Origin: Endothia cerciana
Taxonomy: Eukaryota; Ascomycota; Sordariomycetes; Diaporthales; Cryphonectriaceae
DNA: 64,000 nucleotides
Assembly: GCA_026119935.1 (NCBI GenBank)
Contig: JALRMH010000020.1
Location: 496,001 to 560,000, forward strand
Direction of reading: 5' to 3'
Below, one piece after another: positions 45,985 to 57,120 of this stretch. Within the stretch, counting starts at the first letter, position 1. The number at the start of each line of letters is the position of its first letter. The position numbers and the translations under genes were made by a program. The notes below the pieces were generated by a model that searched no databases, was not told where the DNA came from, and saw only the letters and a program-made list of their open reading frames with translations.

Positions 45985-46885
45985 TCAAGCCTCAAATCCG
46001 TGACGGCTGAGGCCAGGTACGTCCACCTCCACCCGATACACGTTACCATTCGAGCCTTCAGCCGCGATTGAGGTGATGAACAGCGTCTTCATGTCCTTGC
46101 TTCCAAATGCAGGACAGGATGTCATCTTCGCCCCGGGAACGGTACACACAGCTTACAGCCTCTCCCTCAGGAGAGAACCTCACCAGCTTGCCCTTCGAGT
46201 TCGCGGCCACCCAGACGTGGCCCTCGACATCTACCGCCATTCCGTCCGGCATGCCGCCGTCTTGAAGCTCCGCAAACAGCCTCTTGTTCGTCGCCATCCC
46301 GCTCTCCAGGTCGTAGTCGTACCGCAATATCCTTCCGGCAGGCGTCTCACACGCGTACATGGTCCGGTCGTCGGGAGACCATACTGGGCCGTTGGGGACA
46401 GGTGTGTCCACGAGATTGTCCAGCTCGAGCACCGATGCTTCCTCTGTCTCTCTGACACTCTTGCCCATGCACCAGAGCCGGCCGATGGCCGTCTCCTCGT
46501 CAAGCGCCATGCTCCCAGCCCACCATCTTCTCCGTGCATCGATAGCGCCGTCATTCATCCGCACCTTTTCGTTGAGACCTGGATCGTTGTGTGCAATGTT
46601 CGCCAGAGGCTTGAGAGCCCCTGAGTCCAATGAGAGCAACGCCAGACCCAGCTTGGTCTGGACTGCCAAGACGTCATCCCGATTTGTAACGACGTGCAAC
46701 CTGGTGGTGCATTCTTCAACCTGGTATGTCCTCCTTGCCTCCCAGCCTTGCGGTGCAGGAACAGCGTGGACGAGTTGGTTCCTGATGTCGACAAAGAAGA
46801 AGGCATCATCGCTAGCTCGGTACAACGGGCTCTCTCCGAGGCCCGAACCTGATGGAAGCCATTCTTTTGCCGTATACTCCTTCAT
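45985..46885 (-). CDS. SMP-30/gluconolactonase (LRE-like) with a late frameshift
   Basis: Six-bladed beta-propeller lactonase. The open frame from ATG 46885 covers 275 residues to a stop at 46058. Metal ligands known from regucalcin are kept: Glu18 (LGESPLY), Asn165 (VPNGPVWSPDD) and Asp214 (MPDGMAVDVEGHVWVA), with MNDGAID carrying another pair. After SPEGEAVSC (near 46160) the frame departs from the family, while the expected VPGAKMTSCPAFGSKDMK continues in the +1 frame from 46140 and runs to a normal end, VDVPGLSRHGFEA, with stop at 45985-45987. A 31-nt intron (gtaagc...cgaag) would also restore frame but is too short and would remove conserved residues. So either a real one-base insertion or an assembly error. 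Substrate would be a sugar lactone or similar ester. Confidence 0.75.
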
Positions 46886-48060
46886 TTTCGGATCTGAGTA
46901 TGTTCGTTCAACTTTTCAGAGTCTTGAGGCATCAAGCAGGCGGCAAAATGTCAATAGGTCGTCTTATCCTCTATAGCGACATCTCACTTCCGGTGCTGAT
47001 CATCGACGTCACGCCTACGTCACTTGAAGAAATCCTCCATCAGACAGTCTTGACCTGTTAGCCCAAAGTGTCTTGTTTGTCTATGTGCGGTATCAGGCAG
47101 CTAGGACTGTTCGGTCTCATTGCCGCCTAGACACCGGGCCATGATATATTGGATATTCCCGCGGTCAATAGCATGTATATCTGAGCCTTGTGCCCGACAA
47201 AGTGCCAAGCAGGACACCATTGAATTATCCAGAGTGGGGTGAGCTCCGGGAGGGATAAGTGGTCAAAGTGATGCATCCTCTCCATGGTACCCCTCGCATG
47301 CATCTATTCGAGGTCGAGGCGGGGCCTTGGGCGACTTGTGGGCAAACCGTGGCATCTTATTCTCAGCCCGGCGTAAGACTACCATGATTTTCGAGAAGTT
47401 CTTGGACATGTTTTCGGTCTATATGACTCCGGATAAAAGTAATGCACGGGTTCAAGGTACTGCAACGATGGTTCAGGCTACAGGCAGCCGCAACCCCGTC
47501 TGCGTCCTAATACAATGCTTTGTTTCAAATGCACTCGGTGCCTGTAGGGCCAAAACCAACGGCTATTATCAAAGCCAAGGAAACTTAGTCCGTGAAGACC
47601 CAAACGGCTGAACAAGTCAATTTGGGCAACTGACCTACTTGCCCAGGAGCTCAGGCACTAGATTAGCCTTTTGCCATGTGGTCGATGATTTGAGTATTCC
47701 GGGACTTCCCGTTGATATGTTTGCGGTATGTAAGTGCGCATGAGACCGGTATTTTGACAGAAGCTAATGTCTGCACTGCCATTCATGGCACTCCTTCATC
47801 AAACCCAACCCCTAAGTCCGTAGCATGGCATCGTAACCTTCCCTGGTCTTCCTTTTGATCATTTCCCATTCTCTGACGGATGTTAAGACGGGATCGATAT
47901 ATAAGAACGGCTCCAGAGGATCTCGATGTTGGTTGGCCGCAAAAATGGCCAGGCTGTGCAATCATCTACACTCGTTCTCACATCCGCTCGTTCAGACACC
48001 CAAGGTTGACTCTTTTCTCTCTTTTTCTACCAGAATATGCAATCATCCACCTGTTCAATA
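46886..48060. other. Intergenic, no gene seen
   Basis: No frame above background on either strand; AT-richer than gene regions. Confidence 0.45.
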
Positions 48061-48447
48061 ATGCACACTGCTTTCTTCACTTAGCTCTTCGCCTCCGGCC
48101 TTGCCGCTTTTACCACAGCCGCTGCCTTCCAGGTGGCCGGTAATGCTGGCATTGCTCGTCGGGTTGCCATAAATCTTTGGCATTGCAGCGAATGACGACC
48201 TGTCTTCAAAACCAAGTGCTGATTCATTCTCAAGCTCTACGCCCACGCAACGATGATTAATGACTTTTCATGAGTTCAGAATTACTTGGGTAACATGATC
48301 AAGACACGCGAAGCCGTTCAGTGCAATGACACTGCGCGGTCTGGTGGAAACCACAAACCGGACGGTGGGGACTGTGACGGGGATTCCGCGGATGCCAGCG
48401 ACGATGCGGCCGATGATGCACTGCATTCTGCGGACGATGAGGACTGA
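48061..48447 (+). pseudogene. Candidate small secreted-protein pseudogene
   Basis: ATG 48061 reads MHTAFFT, then a TAG, then continues in frame as LFASGLAAFTTAAAFQVAG, i.e. a secretion-signal-like leader broken at codon 8. About 200 bp downstream, a 50-residue frame (48295-48447) reads MIKTREAVQCND and then a strongly acidic Asp/Ala tail ending DDEDstop. The two pieces could be exons of one former small secreted protein. No clean intron between them was found and no family is recognised. The claim rests on composition and position only. Confidence 0.3.
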
Positions 48448-48979
48448 TGAGCTTCAGGACCTCAGTAGGCCATACCAACCACTTCATGTATCCTAGGTGT
48501 CCATTGATAGAATATTTTCCGTCATAGAGAGAGCTGCGAAAATAGGCAACCATGTGTTTTCTTTCGCTGCTGCCACTGCATTTCCAACCTAAAAGATGGT
48601 AGCGATGAATCAGAGCTGTCAATAATGCTAAGCAGAGTGACTGGTAAGCAGTGCCGATTTAAGCACGAGCAAACAGACGATCGGACTACAGAGACTTTCT
48701 TCTAGCAGCATGAGATCCGAAGATGAGAAGAATCATTTGGTATGAATCGAATTTGATACGAGTCCGGAAGCTGAAGTCTCCGGTCTCCTCCATCAGCGTG
48801 TAGGCAACCAGTCTCAACATCTCCGCTATTCATCGCTACAAATAATTCTGTTGAATCTGTCCTTGATCTTCTCAGGCCCTGTGGCGGATTGAATGTCAGT
48901 CTGCTGGAACAACCGCCCATTTCCTGTGCTTCAGAACCGTCATGCTGCCTTCGATGACTTTGCACTTCTCCTTACGGGG

Positions 48980-50530
48980 CTATTTAGAACTTTCGGGCAC
49001 CTTGTAGGTGTCTGTCATCTTCTGAAGCCGCTGCCAGCGCAGGAAAGAGGCCTTGATATACGCTGTGTCGGCATAGTCCCAGACCTCTGCTCTCCTAGCT
49101 AGGTCCTCAATACTTACCTGAGAAGCTCTCCTCCATTCGATGTCGGGATCTTGAAAGTGTAAAAACCGACTGAAGCGGCATACAGCTCGGTATTGGTATG
49201 ACGGCTCGGGATACGCGTTGATTGTGGTATTCCCCTCCCCGTGTAATGCTGGGCGCTGTAGAATGTGTAGGGATTCTGCTAAGTTGTTGGCCTGGTTGCT
49301 CCTATTGACATGCTCGGCGCTTCTCAATTCCTAGCTGGAAACCGTTGGGACCACACATATACCATCTTATGTTGTGGTATGGCCACATTGACGTCTCCGG
49401 GCTGTGAGAGCTTCTTTGGCACGACGACCGCAATGTGTCCGAGAAGGCCGTTCCATTCTACGCGGCATCTTCTACGTGCCATCTCATCTCGTGTTCGTGA
49501 AATTTGTCTCTAGAGCGCCTCAAGGAATGCTTCCTCCTCAACTTCTTTTGCTATTGGCAGGTGGCACCAGAGGTTGATATTTGACTGTGAATAGCTGTGC
49601 CGATTCCCTTTCTCGTCGTTGGAGGTTGCTTGACCTAGAAACATGTATGTCCCTGGCGGTACATCGAATTCGTCGATTGTGCGAATACCTTGAGATGTTT
49701 CAAAGCGCACGAACACTCGCGTATCTGGCATTGTGTTTGAGCCTCGACGAGCCATGATACTGGCGAACGATAATAATATGTTGACAAGTGCTTGTCATTC
49801 TCTTTAATTGGACACGAGTAAGCTTTCCGAGATGACAATCGGGACTCGTGTTCCTTAAATCAAAATGACGAAGTCAGTATAATCCAAGAGCGGCTCTACT
49901 AACGCAATGCCCGCTTACCATCATGGCGTGGGAGAACCAGCAACGCTTGCCTATTGATCAAGACTTCCGTGCTCATCAGGATCGGCCCCCTTTCCCCAGC
50001 CTATTCAATTTTTGGTAGCTGCCGCCGTTTGGAAAAATGAATGTGATAGCATCATACCAATCCTGTTGACTCGCACGGTTGGTATTCGAGCCAGAATTCT
50101 CGCCATCCTCCGGTGGTGTGCAAGTTTTTAGTCACTTACCTCAGCCGAACTCATATAATCATTACCTTATCTGAGAAGCGAATTTCCTCATCTGTGTTGT
50201 CTTCAGGTAGTTTCACATGTACATAGGTCCCTGACGAATTCACGGCAGCGACTGCAAATCCCCGACACAAATGCATTTTGCATTCGCGAAGCGTCGGAGA
50301 ACTTGAACGGTCCCAGCAATATTTGCAGAAGGCGATGATCCTGACGACTAATTCACTCTTTCAAGAAGGGACGGGAGTTCCCACCAAGCTTTCCCAGGCT
50401 ACAATCCGCGTCTGAACTTGCTGCCGCATTGAAATACAGTGCCTTTGTTTGCAAACCAAGGCTCAGACAAGCCTTCCTTTTTGATTTATGTATTTCCTAA
50501 TCGCGGACGGCTCTCCCAACTGCTGCGGCT
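48980..50530 (-). pseudogene. Broken, unrecognised protein gene (several frames, stops and shifts)
   Basis: Coding-like pieces follow one another on the minus strand. Near 50460-50380: IKKEGLSEPWFANKGTVFQC, then a stop. Near 50400-50350: GKAWWELPSLLERVN in another frame. At about 50354-50166: IIAFCKYCWDRSSSP through KLPEDNTDEEIRFSDK. At about 50107-49990: QQDWYDAITFIFPNGGSYQK, ending LNRLGKG. At about 49970-49919: LMSTEVLINRQALLVLPRHD before a gtaagc donor. At 49755-49510: a frame ending in TAG that then continues for about 60 codons (GLLGHIAVVVPKKLSQ). At 49327-48980: FLHFQDPDIEWRRAS. Donor-like sites gtaagt (50139), gtaagc (49918) and gtaagt (near 49121) are present. I do not recognise the family. 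Either a multi-intron gene or, given stops and shifts, a decaying one. Confidence 0.4.
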
Positions 50531-50554
50531 CAGGCACTTGTCTCTTTCTCCGCC

Positions 50555-51643
50555 GTGACGTACTTCAGACGTAGTAGCGTCAACACAGATGATCCTCAGC
50601 TTTCAACATTGCAACTTTTTTACATTTTGGGCCCTGCCGAGTTTACCCATACACATTGGGCTACCTGCGCACTTCATTACACAGTATGTCATCATCGGAA
50701 CCGAACGAGCCGGACAGATTCGAGGGCCCCCAAGGCGATATCTACAAAAGCGCTCGGAAAGCGTCGAGAATCACTGCCTCCGGCCCCAGAAGGACACCCC
50801 AGGCACACGCAGCAGGACGATCCTGTGCAGGAAGATGAGGCCGCGCAACCAGGTCCCTCCGGACAGCAAGCCAACGAGGTGGTACCGGTACTACACAAAA
50901 TCAATGTTATTCATTCTGTCGAGAAGCACGCCTGGGCCGATAAATTGTGCATCAACGACCTAAAAGAGAGGCTGGCTGCGTCCGAACGAGAACGCAAATC
51001 ACTGCAAGGACAGATTAACGACATCATGACGACCCTAAGGGCGAGTTCCGCTCTAGCAGTAGAGCGGGAGATATGGGTACAACAGCAGTATGCGCTGCCA
51101 CATGCGACTACCAAGAACACAGTCAAATTGTTCTGCACCTTCGAGAATGTGAACGTGATACTGAGTCACGGCAACGCGGATCACCTCAACGTCGTGCTGG
51201 ATCCGATCTGCACAAGCACACTCAATCTCGCCGCAGTCAATGCACCAAAGGCTTTGGACTCGGCCATCGCTATAGCGAGATTAATGAACACCTCGATCAA
51301 CTCATACATCGAAACCTTCATCTTACGACATCGGGAGCTCTGCCTACCCCATCGTGCTCTCGGGAAGGGCGATGAGAATATCAGGCTGTCTGTAGATGAG
51401 CTTTGCTGGCTTCTCATCCCTCCAACTTCACCATTGTATTGGCCAGAGGAAATCTTGATGGAGATAGAGACAACCGTGAAGACTTGGGAGGAGCTGCTGG
51501 GAGGCCGGTGGATGCAACTGTCGCTGGGTGCATGGCACGTCAAACGAATTCAACAACAAGCACAGGCAGAAGAGCAACGAGAGGCAGCGGCAGCAAAAGC
51601 ACAGGAAGGGGCAGCGCGAAAACGACGACGCAAACACGCATAA
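50555..51643 (+). CDS. Orphan coiled-coil protein, unknown function
   Basis: Open frame of up to 362 residues; not recognised. The first 60 codons look non-coding. From about residue 65 (STKALGKRRESLPPAPEGH) the composition becomes protein-like: a Gln/Glu/Pro-rich linker, then a coiled coil (LKERLAASERERKSLQGQIN, residues about 135-160), a helical domain with SAIAIARLMNTSINSYIETF and LSVDELCWLLIPPTSPLYWP, and a Gln/Ala/Arg-rich tail ending in the basic KRRRKHA, a likely nuclear signal. A different start, ATG 50686 (MSSSEPNEPDRFEGPQGD), lies in another frame and would need a shift near 50750 to join, so the true N-terminus is unresolved. Could be a lineage-specific gene. Confidence 0.5.
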   Translation: MTYFRRSSVNTDDPQLSTLQLFYILGPAEFTHTHWATCALHYTVCHHRNRTSRTDSRAPKAISTKALGKRRESLPPAPEGHPRHTQQDDPVQEDEAAQPGPSGQQANEVVPVLHKINVIHSVEKHAWADKLCINDLKERLAASERERKSLQGQINDIMTTLRASSALAVEREIWVQQQYALPHATTKNTVKLFCTFENVNVILSHGNADHLNVVLDPICTSTLNLAAVNAPKALDSAIAIARLMNTSINSYIETFILRHRELCLPHRALGKGDENIRLSVDELCWLLIPPTSPLYWPEEILMEIETTVKTWEELLGGRWMQLSLGAWHVKRIQQQAQAEEQREAAAAKAQEGAARKRRRKHA

Positions 51644-53405
51644 GCGAAGTAGTGACAGTGATGGAAACAAAGCCTGGGTGGCGGGTCGGTCAAGACGAGA
51701 GTGGGACAAGAATCCATTGCGGAACTCCTGTTCGACACTGCTTTTCAAGTGGTCTTAGATTTTGCTAGTCTAACGTATAATTTGTTCGGTCTTGACTATC
51801 CTCAGATGTTAATTTTCCAGTCTCTGACTGTGACTTTTCCATTGCGTGTGGGAATATAAAAAACCTTGCTTATGCCTATGGTACCTGCTAGGTGATGAAG
51901 TTGATCGTCGGACCACGCTCATACGAACGCAAAAGTGAACACTATGTCCTTTAGTAATGCCAGTCAAAAAGATTGCGACTTAGCCCATCAGAACCAGCTT
52001 AGCTTCAGCACCCGGCCCTATCGCCTCTTGGATTGCAGACATGAATACTTGCCCCGCGCCACGCCGTTCTGCGATACCATCGCGCCACATCACATGTAAG
52101 ACCCAAAGAAGGTCCTAAGGATAGCCCCGCTTCCACTTTGACGACCTCGGCGCTCGTCAGAAGATCCGATTCAGCAAGAGGGGTCTGGCTCCGAGATAAA
52201 ACAATGACATTGACGGCATCGCCAGACGGCGGAAGCAGCACAACATTGTCTGGGTGTAAGGGCCCAACAAGGCCGCCGAAGCGGGAATGAAGAGCGCGCG
52301 CCGTTCCAACGTTGGGGATCGATCCTAGCAGGCATGCCTCGTCTTCAGTCTTGTGTTGCGCTTCTTTTTGGATTGAGCCTAGGGTGAGGCGCAGATGCGC
52401 TGTGTAGCCGTGTGAAGCCGAGTAGGGTGGAAACTTGCTGGTAGAGAAAATGTGGTTTTGTATCTGTCTCTTTCAGAAGGCCGGCTACCGTCCAGTTTCC
52501 ATATAGAAAAGACATCATTCAACTTCGTGGGGTGAACGATGAGTACTCACGGATTTCTAGAGGTATGTCCGAGCTAGAGTTTGCATCTATCTGTACGCCG
52601 CGGCGCGTCGCTTCATTCTGTCTTCCGGCTTTGGCCCGGGGTCTTCCCGCTGCCTCTCTTGCTCAGCTTCAGAGTTAGTTGATCCCCTCATCCTCCTGCG
52701 GCGAAGGTGTCTGCGCCCGAAAGATTCGCTGAAAAAGTCCTGAAAAGTCTTTGTCCCTCGCTCTCCCCCCCCTTCTGATTCCTTTTGGAGCCTAGTCAGC
52801 TGCGTGAAGTCACACGGCAGTCTGTTCTAGATGTAAAAGATAGAGCTTGCTGTATCAGTGTTGTGCATACCAGCTCTGCAAAGCACGAGACGTGGTCTCA
52901 TGGTGTGTTTACTCCACGAGAAAGTCAACTCGAAGCGGCTGTTGACGAGCTCGAATGTCTCGAGAGGGAAACGTTGCTTGTCGTCAGTTGTGCCATCCGC
53001 CGAGAAGACTTGTGGCAGCTTCTCCATGAACCTGACGAGAGCTAACTAAATACATTCATTATCATTATGTTGTCAGAATTGCCTATCTTAAAGACTCAAG
53101 TTAGTTGCTAGACGTAAGATAGCATATACTGGCAAATAGATCATCGCTTGTAACCTTTGACTACTTGGGTGGTGATACTGGTACTAAAACCTAGCTGCAC
53201 CCAGAACCCCTGGCTCAGTTATCAGGTGCCTGCCCTTCCCGTCCTGACTTCGGACTCCCCGCACTCAAGACACTGGCCCCACAAGATTGACACTACCCAC
53301 AGAAAACTTCGCCCAAAGCTGGACATAGACGAAAAGCCAGGTCTGTCTTTGAGGCGTGGATCGCGTCGTATTGCTACGGCTGCCCGAGACATCTGGACCG
53401 CCGCC
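51644..53405. other. Intergenic, holds one orphan coding-like exon
   Basis: Apart from the minus-strand exon candidate at 52005-52439, no credible frame is seen. A purine/pyrimidine-rich stretch occurs near 52740-52790 (nine C). Confidence 0.4.
52005..52439 (-). other. Possible coding exon of an unrecognised minus-strand gene
   Basis: A frame stays open for about 145 codons up to the stop at 52005, without an ATG in its first half, so it would have to be a 3' exon. It starts right after an acceptor-like ctaccag at about 52440 and reads SKFPPYSASHGYTAHLRLTL, later ARALHSRFGGLVGPLHPDNV and VLLPPSGDAVNVIVLSRSQT. Upstream, a gtgagt donor (near 52550) ends a frame reading QIDANSSSDIPLEI, but the phases do not match this exon directly. 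Another open frame (GLLKETDTKPHFLYQQV) lies between. A real, multi-exon gene or a relic are both possible. Confidence 0.3.
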
Positions 53406-54673
53406 ATGGAGTCCAAAGCTCTCGTTTCACGCGGGCCTTTCAGCCAAGGCAAATGGGCGATAGAAGGCGTCCGGCTCCGCGAGATCAAGGACGATGAGGC
53501 CGTGGTAGAGATCGTGGCATCAGGAATCTGCCATACCGATCTGCACTGCGGCGACACGCCTGAGGATGAAGGCGTGCCAGCTGTATTTTATCCCAGGGTG
53601 CTGGGACATGAGGTACTCCAGCCACGGGCCCTATACCCAGCAGACTTATCTACTTGTAGCATCTTTCAAGGCTAATCTCCGTTTAGGGTTCTGGATATGT
53701 AACGGAAGTCGGCAAGGCTGTGACCAGCGTGAGCTAAGACATCTTTCCAGGATCCAGTGATGAATGTGTTGACCTAACAACATACGCCTAGGTCAAACCA
53801 GGAGACCCCGTGCTCCTGTCGTTCTCTTACTGCGGCGCGTGCCACGTTTGTAAAACGGGACCTCCGTCGCATTGCACGGCATTCTTCGACATCAATTTTA
53901 TAGGCGAGCCGGCGTTCTTGGACCAGAAAGTCGGGCCCATCGGCGGCCGGTTCTTCGGGCAGTCTAGCTTCGCAAAGCACACAATCGTCAGTGACAAATC
54001 GGTCGTCAACGTGAGCGGGTTAGGTCTAGAGCGGGACGACTTGAAGCTTCTGGCCCCCCTGGGCTGTGGACTCCAGACCGGGAGCGGCACTGTCATCAAC
54101 GTGGCAAAAGCCGGCCCTGAAGACGCCATCGCCATCGTCGGCATGGGAGGGGTTGGCCTAGCAGCGGTCATGGCGGCCAGAAATCAGAAATGCAAGACGA
54201 TCATAGGCATCGACAAGGTCGAGGCGCGTCTGGAGCTGGCAAGGTCCCTTGGCGCAACGCACATCTTCAACACAAGCACGATGTCGATGGAGCAGCTCGT
54301 GACGGCCGTGAGGGATGCGGCGGATGGGCTGGGGGCAACAATATCTATCGACACCAGCGCCTATCCGCCCCTAGTCGCTGCTCAGATCGAATATACCAGG
54401 TACATGGCGAAGATAATCCAGGTCGGAACTGGGATGCCCAATGCAAACCTGACGCTCCACATGCAGAGCTTCATGGTCAGCGGCAAGCAATATTTTGGCG
54501 CCGTTCAGGGTCATAGCAGGACGAGCGAGTACATCCCCAAGATGATCCAGTGGTGGAAGGAGGGTATCTTTCCTGTCGAAAAACTGGTTAAGGTTTTCGA
54601 CTTTGCAGACTTTGAAAACGCTGTCAGAGTGATGGGCCAGGGTGACATTGTCAAGCCCATCATGGCTTGGTAG
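53406..54673 (+). CDS. Zinc-dependent medium-chain alcohol dehydrogenase (aryl-alcohol type)
   Basis: Exons 53406-53612, 53687-53728 (only 42 nt) and 53792-54673 encode 376 residues, all junctions phase 0. The join reads VLGHEGSGYVTEVGKAVTSV. Catalytic zinc ligands: Cys in SGICHTDLHCGD and the GHE pair; the lobe loop CGACHVCKTGPPSHC carries the four cysteines for structural zinc. The Rossmann motif is AIVGMGGVGLAAVMAA and IIGIDKVEARLELA follows, with Asp after the second strand favouring NAD(H). The enzyme reversibly oxidises a primary alcohol, probably aromatic or allylic, to the aldehyde. No targeting signal seen; cytosolic. The start is fixed by MESKALVSRGPF; the upstream part of the frame is leader sequence. 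Confidence 0.92.
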
Positions 54674-55047
54674 TTATGACACAAAGCAATGAAAATGCTC
54701 ATCGAGGACACGATCGGAGAATGCCTGTTTTGGTAAGGTTGGCGAGTGCAGTATACCAAATAGAGTTGATAAACCCTTGAGGGACATGGCTCCGTTTCGA
54801 TGCGTGCTCTGCCTATTCCTTGACACACCCTGCGGTCAATAAGTTGACTGCACATGTAAATAGCTCGGAATTTCCCAATATGTCCAATTTTTATACATCG
54901 AAAAGAAAGACTTGTCCTGATGATTAAGTATGTAAATGCTTTTTGGGTCCTGCGCATGCGCTGCATGAAGAGTTGCTCTGGGTTCTTCGACTACTGTAGG
55001 ATGTGCTACATCTTATCGTAGCTGTAATAATCCTTGTGGATATGGAG
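54674..55047. other. Convergent 3' intergenic, no gene seen
   Basis: AT-rich spacer between the dehydrogenase and ammonium transporter 3' ends. Confidence 0.5.
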
Positions 55048-56603
55048 CTACGATGTCTTCGTCCCTGCACCAGGACTGCCTGTCGTCTCCCCCGTGACCC
55101 TCTCCGTAGACGAGGTACTGTTTCCCCTTGCAACCTGCCCAAGGATCGTCGTGTTCCGAAGCTTCTCAGGTTCCTGTAGATAGCTCCAGTCACCGATCTG
55201 TTCGTCGAAGAACTGATCAAGATCCATCCCCAACTCTTCGGCTTCATCTGATACACGAAGGTGCAAGCCAGGAATATACTTCATGATCATGAGCAAGGCG
55301 ACCGAGACCACGAATGAGTAGGATGAGATGGCGCAGATCTCGGCAAACTGCTTTCCGACTTGAATACCGTTGCCATCGATACCACCAGATGCTATTGTGG
55401 CGCCATCAAGGGCGGAAACTATTTCATGAGGTCAGTATTGGGTCTGAGCAAGGCGGGTCTGAGGGGGGATGAAAACGCACCTGAGGCTGTGGCGAATATC
55501 CCAGTGAAGAACGAGCCGCACATGCCTCCGATCCCATGAAGTTTGAAGACCTCCAATCCATCATCGGTGCGCAGCCAATCGTTGACATTGCTCATCAGCG
55601 CGCAGATGACAGCCGTGAGGAAGCCAATCACGGCCGCCAGCCACACACTGACGTATCCAGCAGCAGGAGTGATCCCAACGAGACCAGCGATGGCCCCCTC
55701 GCAGGCCCCCACGACACTGAACCGCCCCTTGTGCCGGATGTAGTCGACCACGACCCACCCTATGGCGCCGGTCGACGCCGCAGTGTTGGTGTTGAACGCC
55801 GCATACATGGCGCGGACGCTCGCGTTCAGGGCTGAGCCGCCGTTGAACCCGAACCAGCCGAACCAGATCAGGACGGTACCGAGGAAGACGAGGGTCGTGT
55901 TGTGTGGTTTGCCGTGGGTACTGTCCTCGGGGTGTCTCCTCCTCTTACCGAGGACCAAGGCGTAGGCGAGCGCTGCCCATCCGCTGGCGATGTGCACTGG
56001 TCCGCCACCTGCAAAATCTAGTGATGGCAGGGTATACAGCCAGCCGTTTGGATTCCAAGTCCAACACGCGACCGGGCAGTATACAATTGTCGCCCAGAAG
56101 AAGCCGAAAACCAGCGACGGGACGATGCGCCCACGCTCAAAGGCACCGCCGACCACGATCTGAACCGTGCAGGCGCAGAACAGAAGCTGGTATAGGCAGA
56201 ACACGATATCCGGGATGGTCGAGTTTCCAATGCTTGGAGCAGCGACGACATTCTTCATGCCGAAGTTGGCCAGGTCGCCTATGAACGGCCCGGCCGTGCG
56301 GCTGTACGCCAGGGAGTAGCCCCAGAACATCCACTGAAAAGTTGTGACTGCACCAACCATGAGAGATTGGAACAGAAGGGTGAGAGCGGACTTCCGCCGG
56401 GCCATGCCTCCATAGAGAAGGCCGATCCCGGGTATGATAAGCCATACGATGAAGCCGCAGAAGATGAGATACGTGTAGTTGTACTCGTATCCGACATATT
56501 GGGCGTTCACATCCGTTGTCAAGGGGTCGCCACCGTCGGGCATGGACTCATCGTAACTCGGCTGCGAATAGGCAGTGTCAGCATTGCGGTCTACAGCATC
56601 CAT
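55048..56603 (-). CDS. Ammonium transporter, Mep2/MepA type (Amt/MEP/Rh)
   Basis: Exons 56603-55481 and 55418-55048 (62-bp intron) give 497 residues, normal length. Eleven membrane helices are expected from the family and the hydrophobic blocks fit. Signature stretches: LIIPGIGLLYGGMARRKSAL, DFAGGGPVHIASGWAALAYA and WFGWFGFNGGSALNAS. Both pore histidines are kept: His204 (PVHIASG) and His356 (FKLHGIGGM). In yeast, Mep2 keeps both while Mep1 and Mep3 carry Glu at the first, so this is a Mep2-like, high-affinity and potentially sensor-type transporter. The cytosolic tail after KYIPGLHLR holds the EAEELGMDLDQFFDE motif that contacts the pore, then a Ser/Thr-rich end. It sits in the plasma membrane and takes up ammonium. 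GATA sites upstream suggest nitrogen control. Confidence 0.95.
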
Positions 56604-57120
56604 AAAGACCTTTGATGGGATCTACATACCGCTGCACTCATCGTGCCGACCGGGGTAAGCCGCAGGACGTATTGACACTCTTTTATTCAGGTTTGGACTC
56701 CGAATCTTCGGGCCAGAACAAATATGGGACGAAGGTAGAGGAAGGATTTATGACAGTCGCAGTATGGTCCACTCCCATCTTATAAATCTCTTGTTACCAG
56801 GGCTCGGATCCTGGCCAAGATGCCATGCATTGCACGTCTCCGGCTCCGTATCTCTTATCACCACCGGCCGCGTCGCCAAGCCTGTCAGCCCAGCTATTCA
56901 TCAACATGGACATGCCACCTGCAGGTTCCGCTGCCCCACCGCTTGCGGCGCTGCTTGGGACGGTTTCGCCCTGGCGTTCTTATCTCTTGGCACCGAGAGC
57001 TGGTTGCGCTAGAGTCGATTTCAAGATCCCCAAGATCTGGCCCAAGATTCTGCCAAAATAGCGGCTTGTTCCTCAGAAACCTCGCCGGCAGTGCGTGACC
57101 TGTGCGTGTGCAGATAAGCC
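56604..57120 (-). promoter_or_regulatory. Ammonium transporter upstream region with three GATA sites
   Basis: GATAAG-type sites appear at 56854-56859 (CTTATC, TGATAAG on the minus strand), 56979-56984 (CTTATC, AGATAAG on the minus strand) and 57112-57118 (AGATAAG, plus strand), about 255-515 bp before the start codon. AreA/NIT2-type GATA factors bind HGATAR, often as clustered sites, and activate ammonium permease genes under nitrogen limitation. Function here is inferred from motif and family. Confidence 0.5.
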
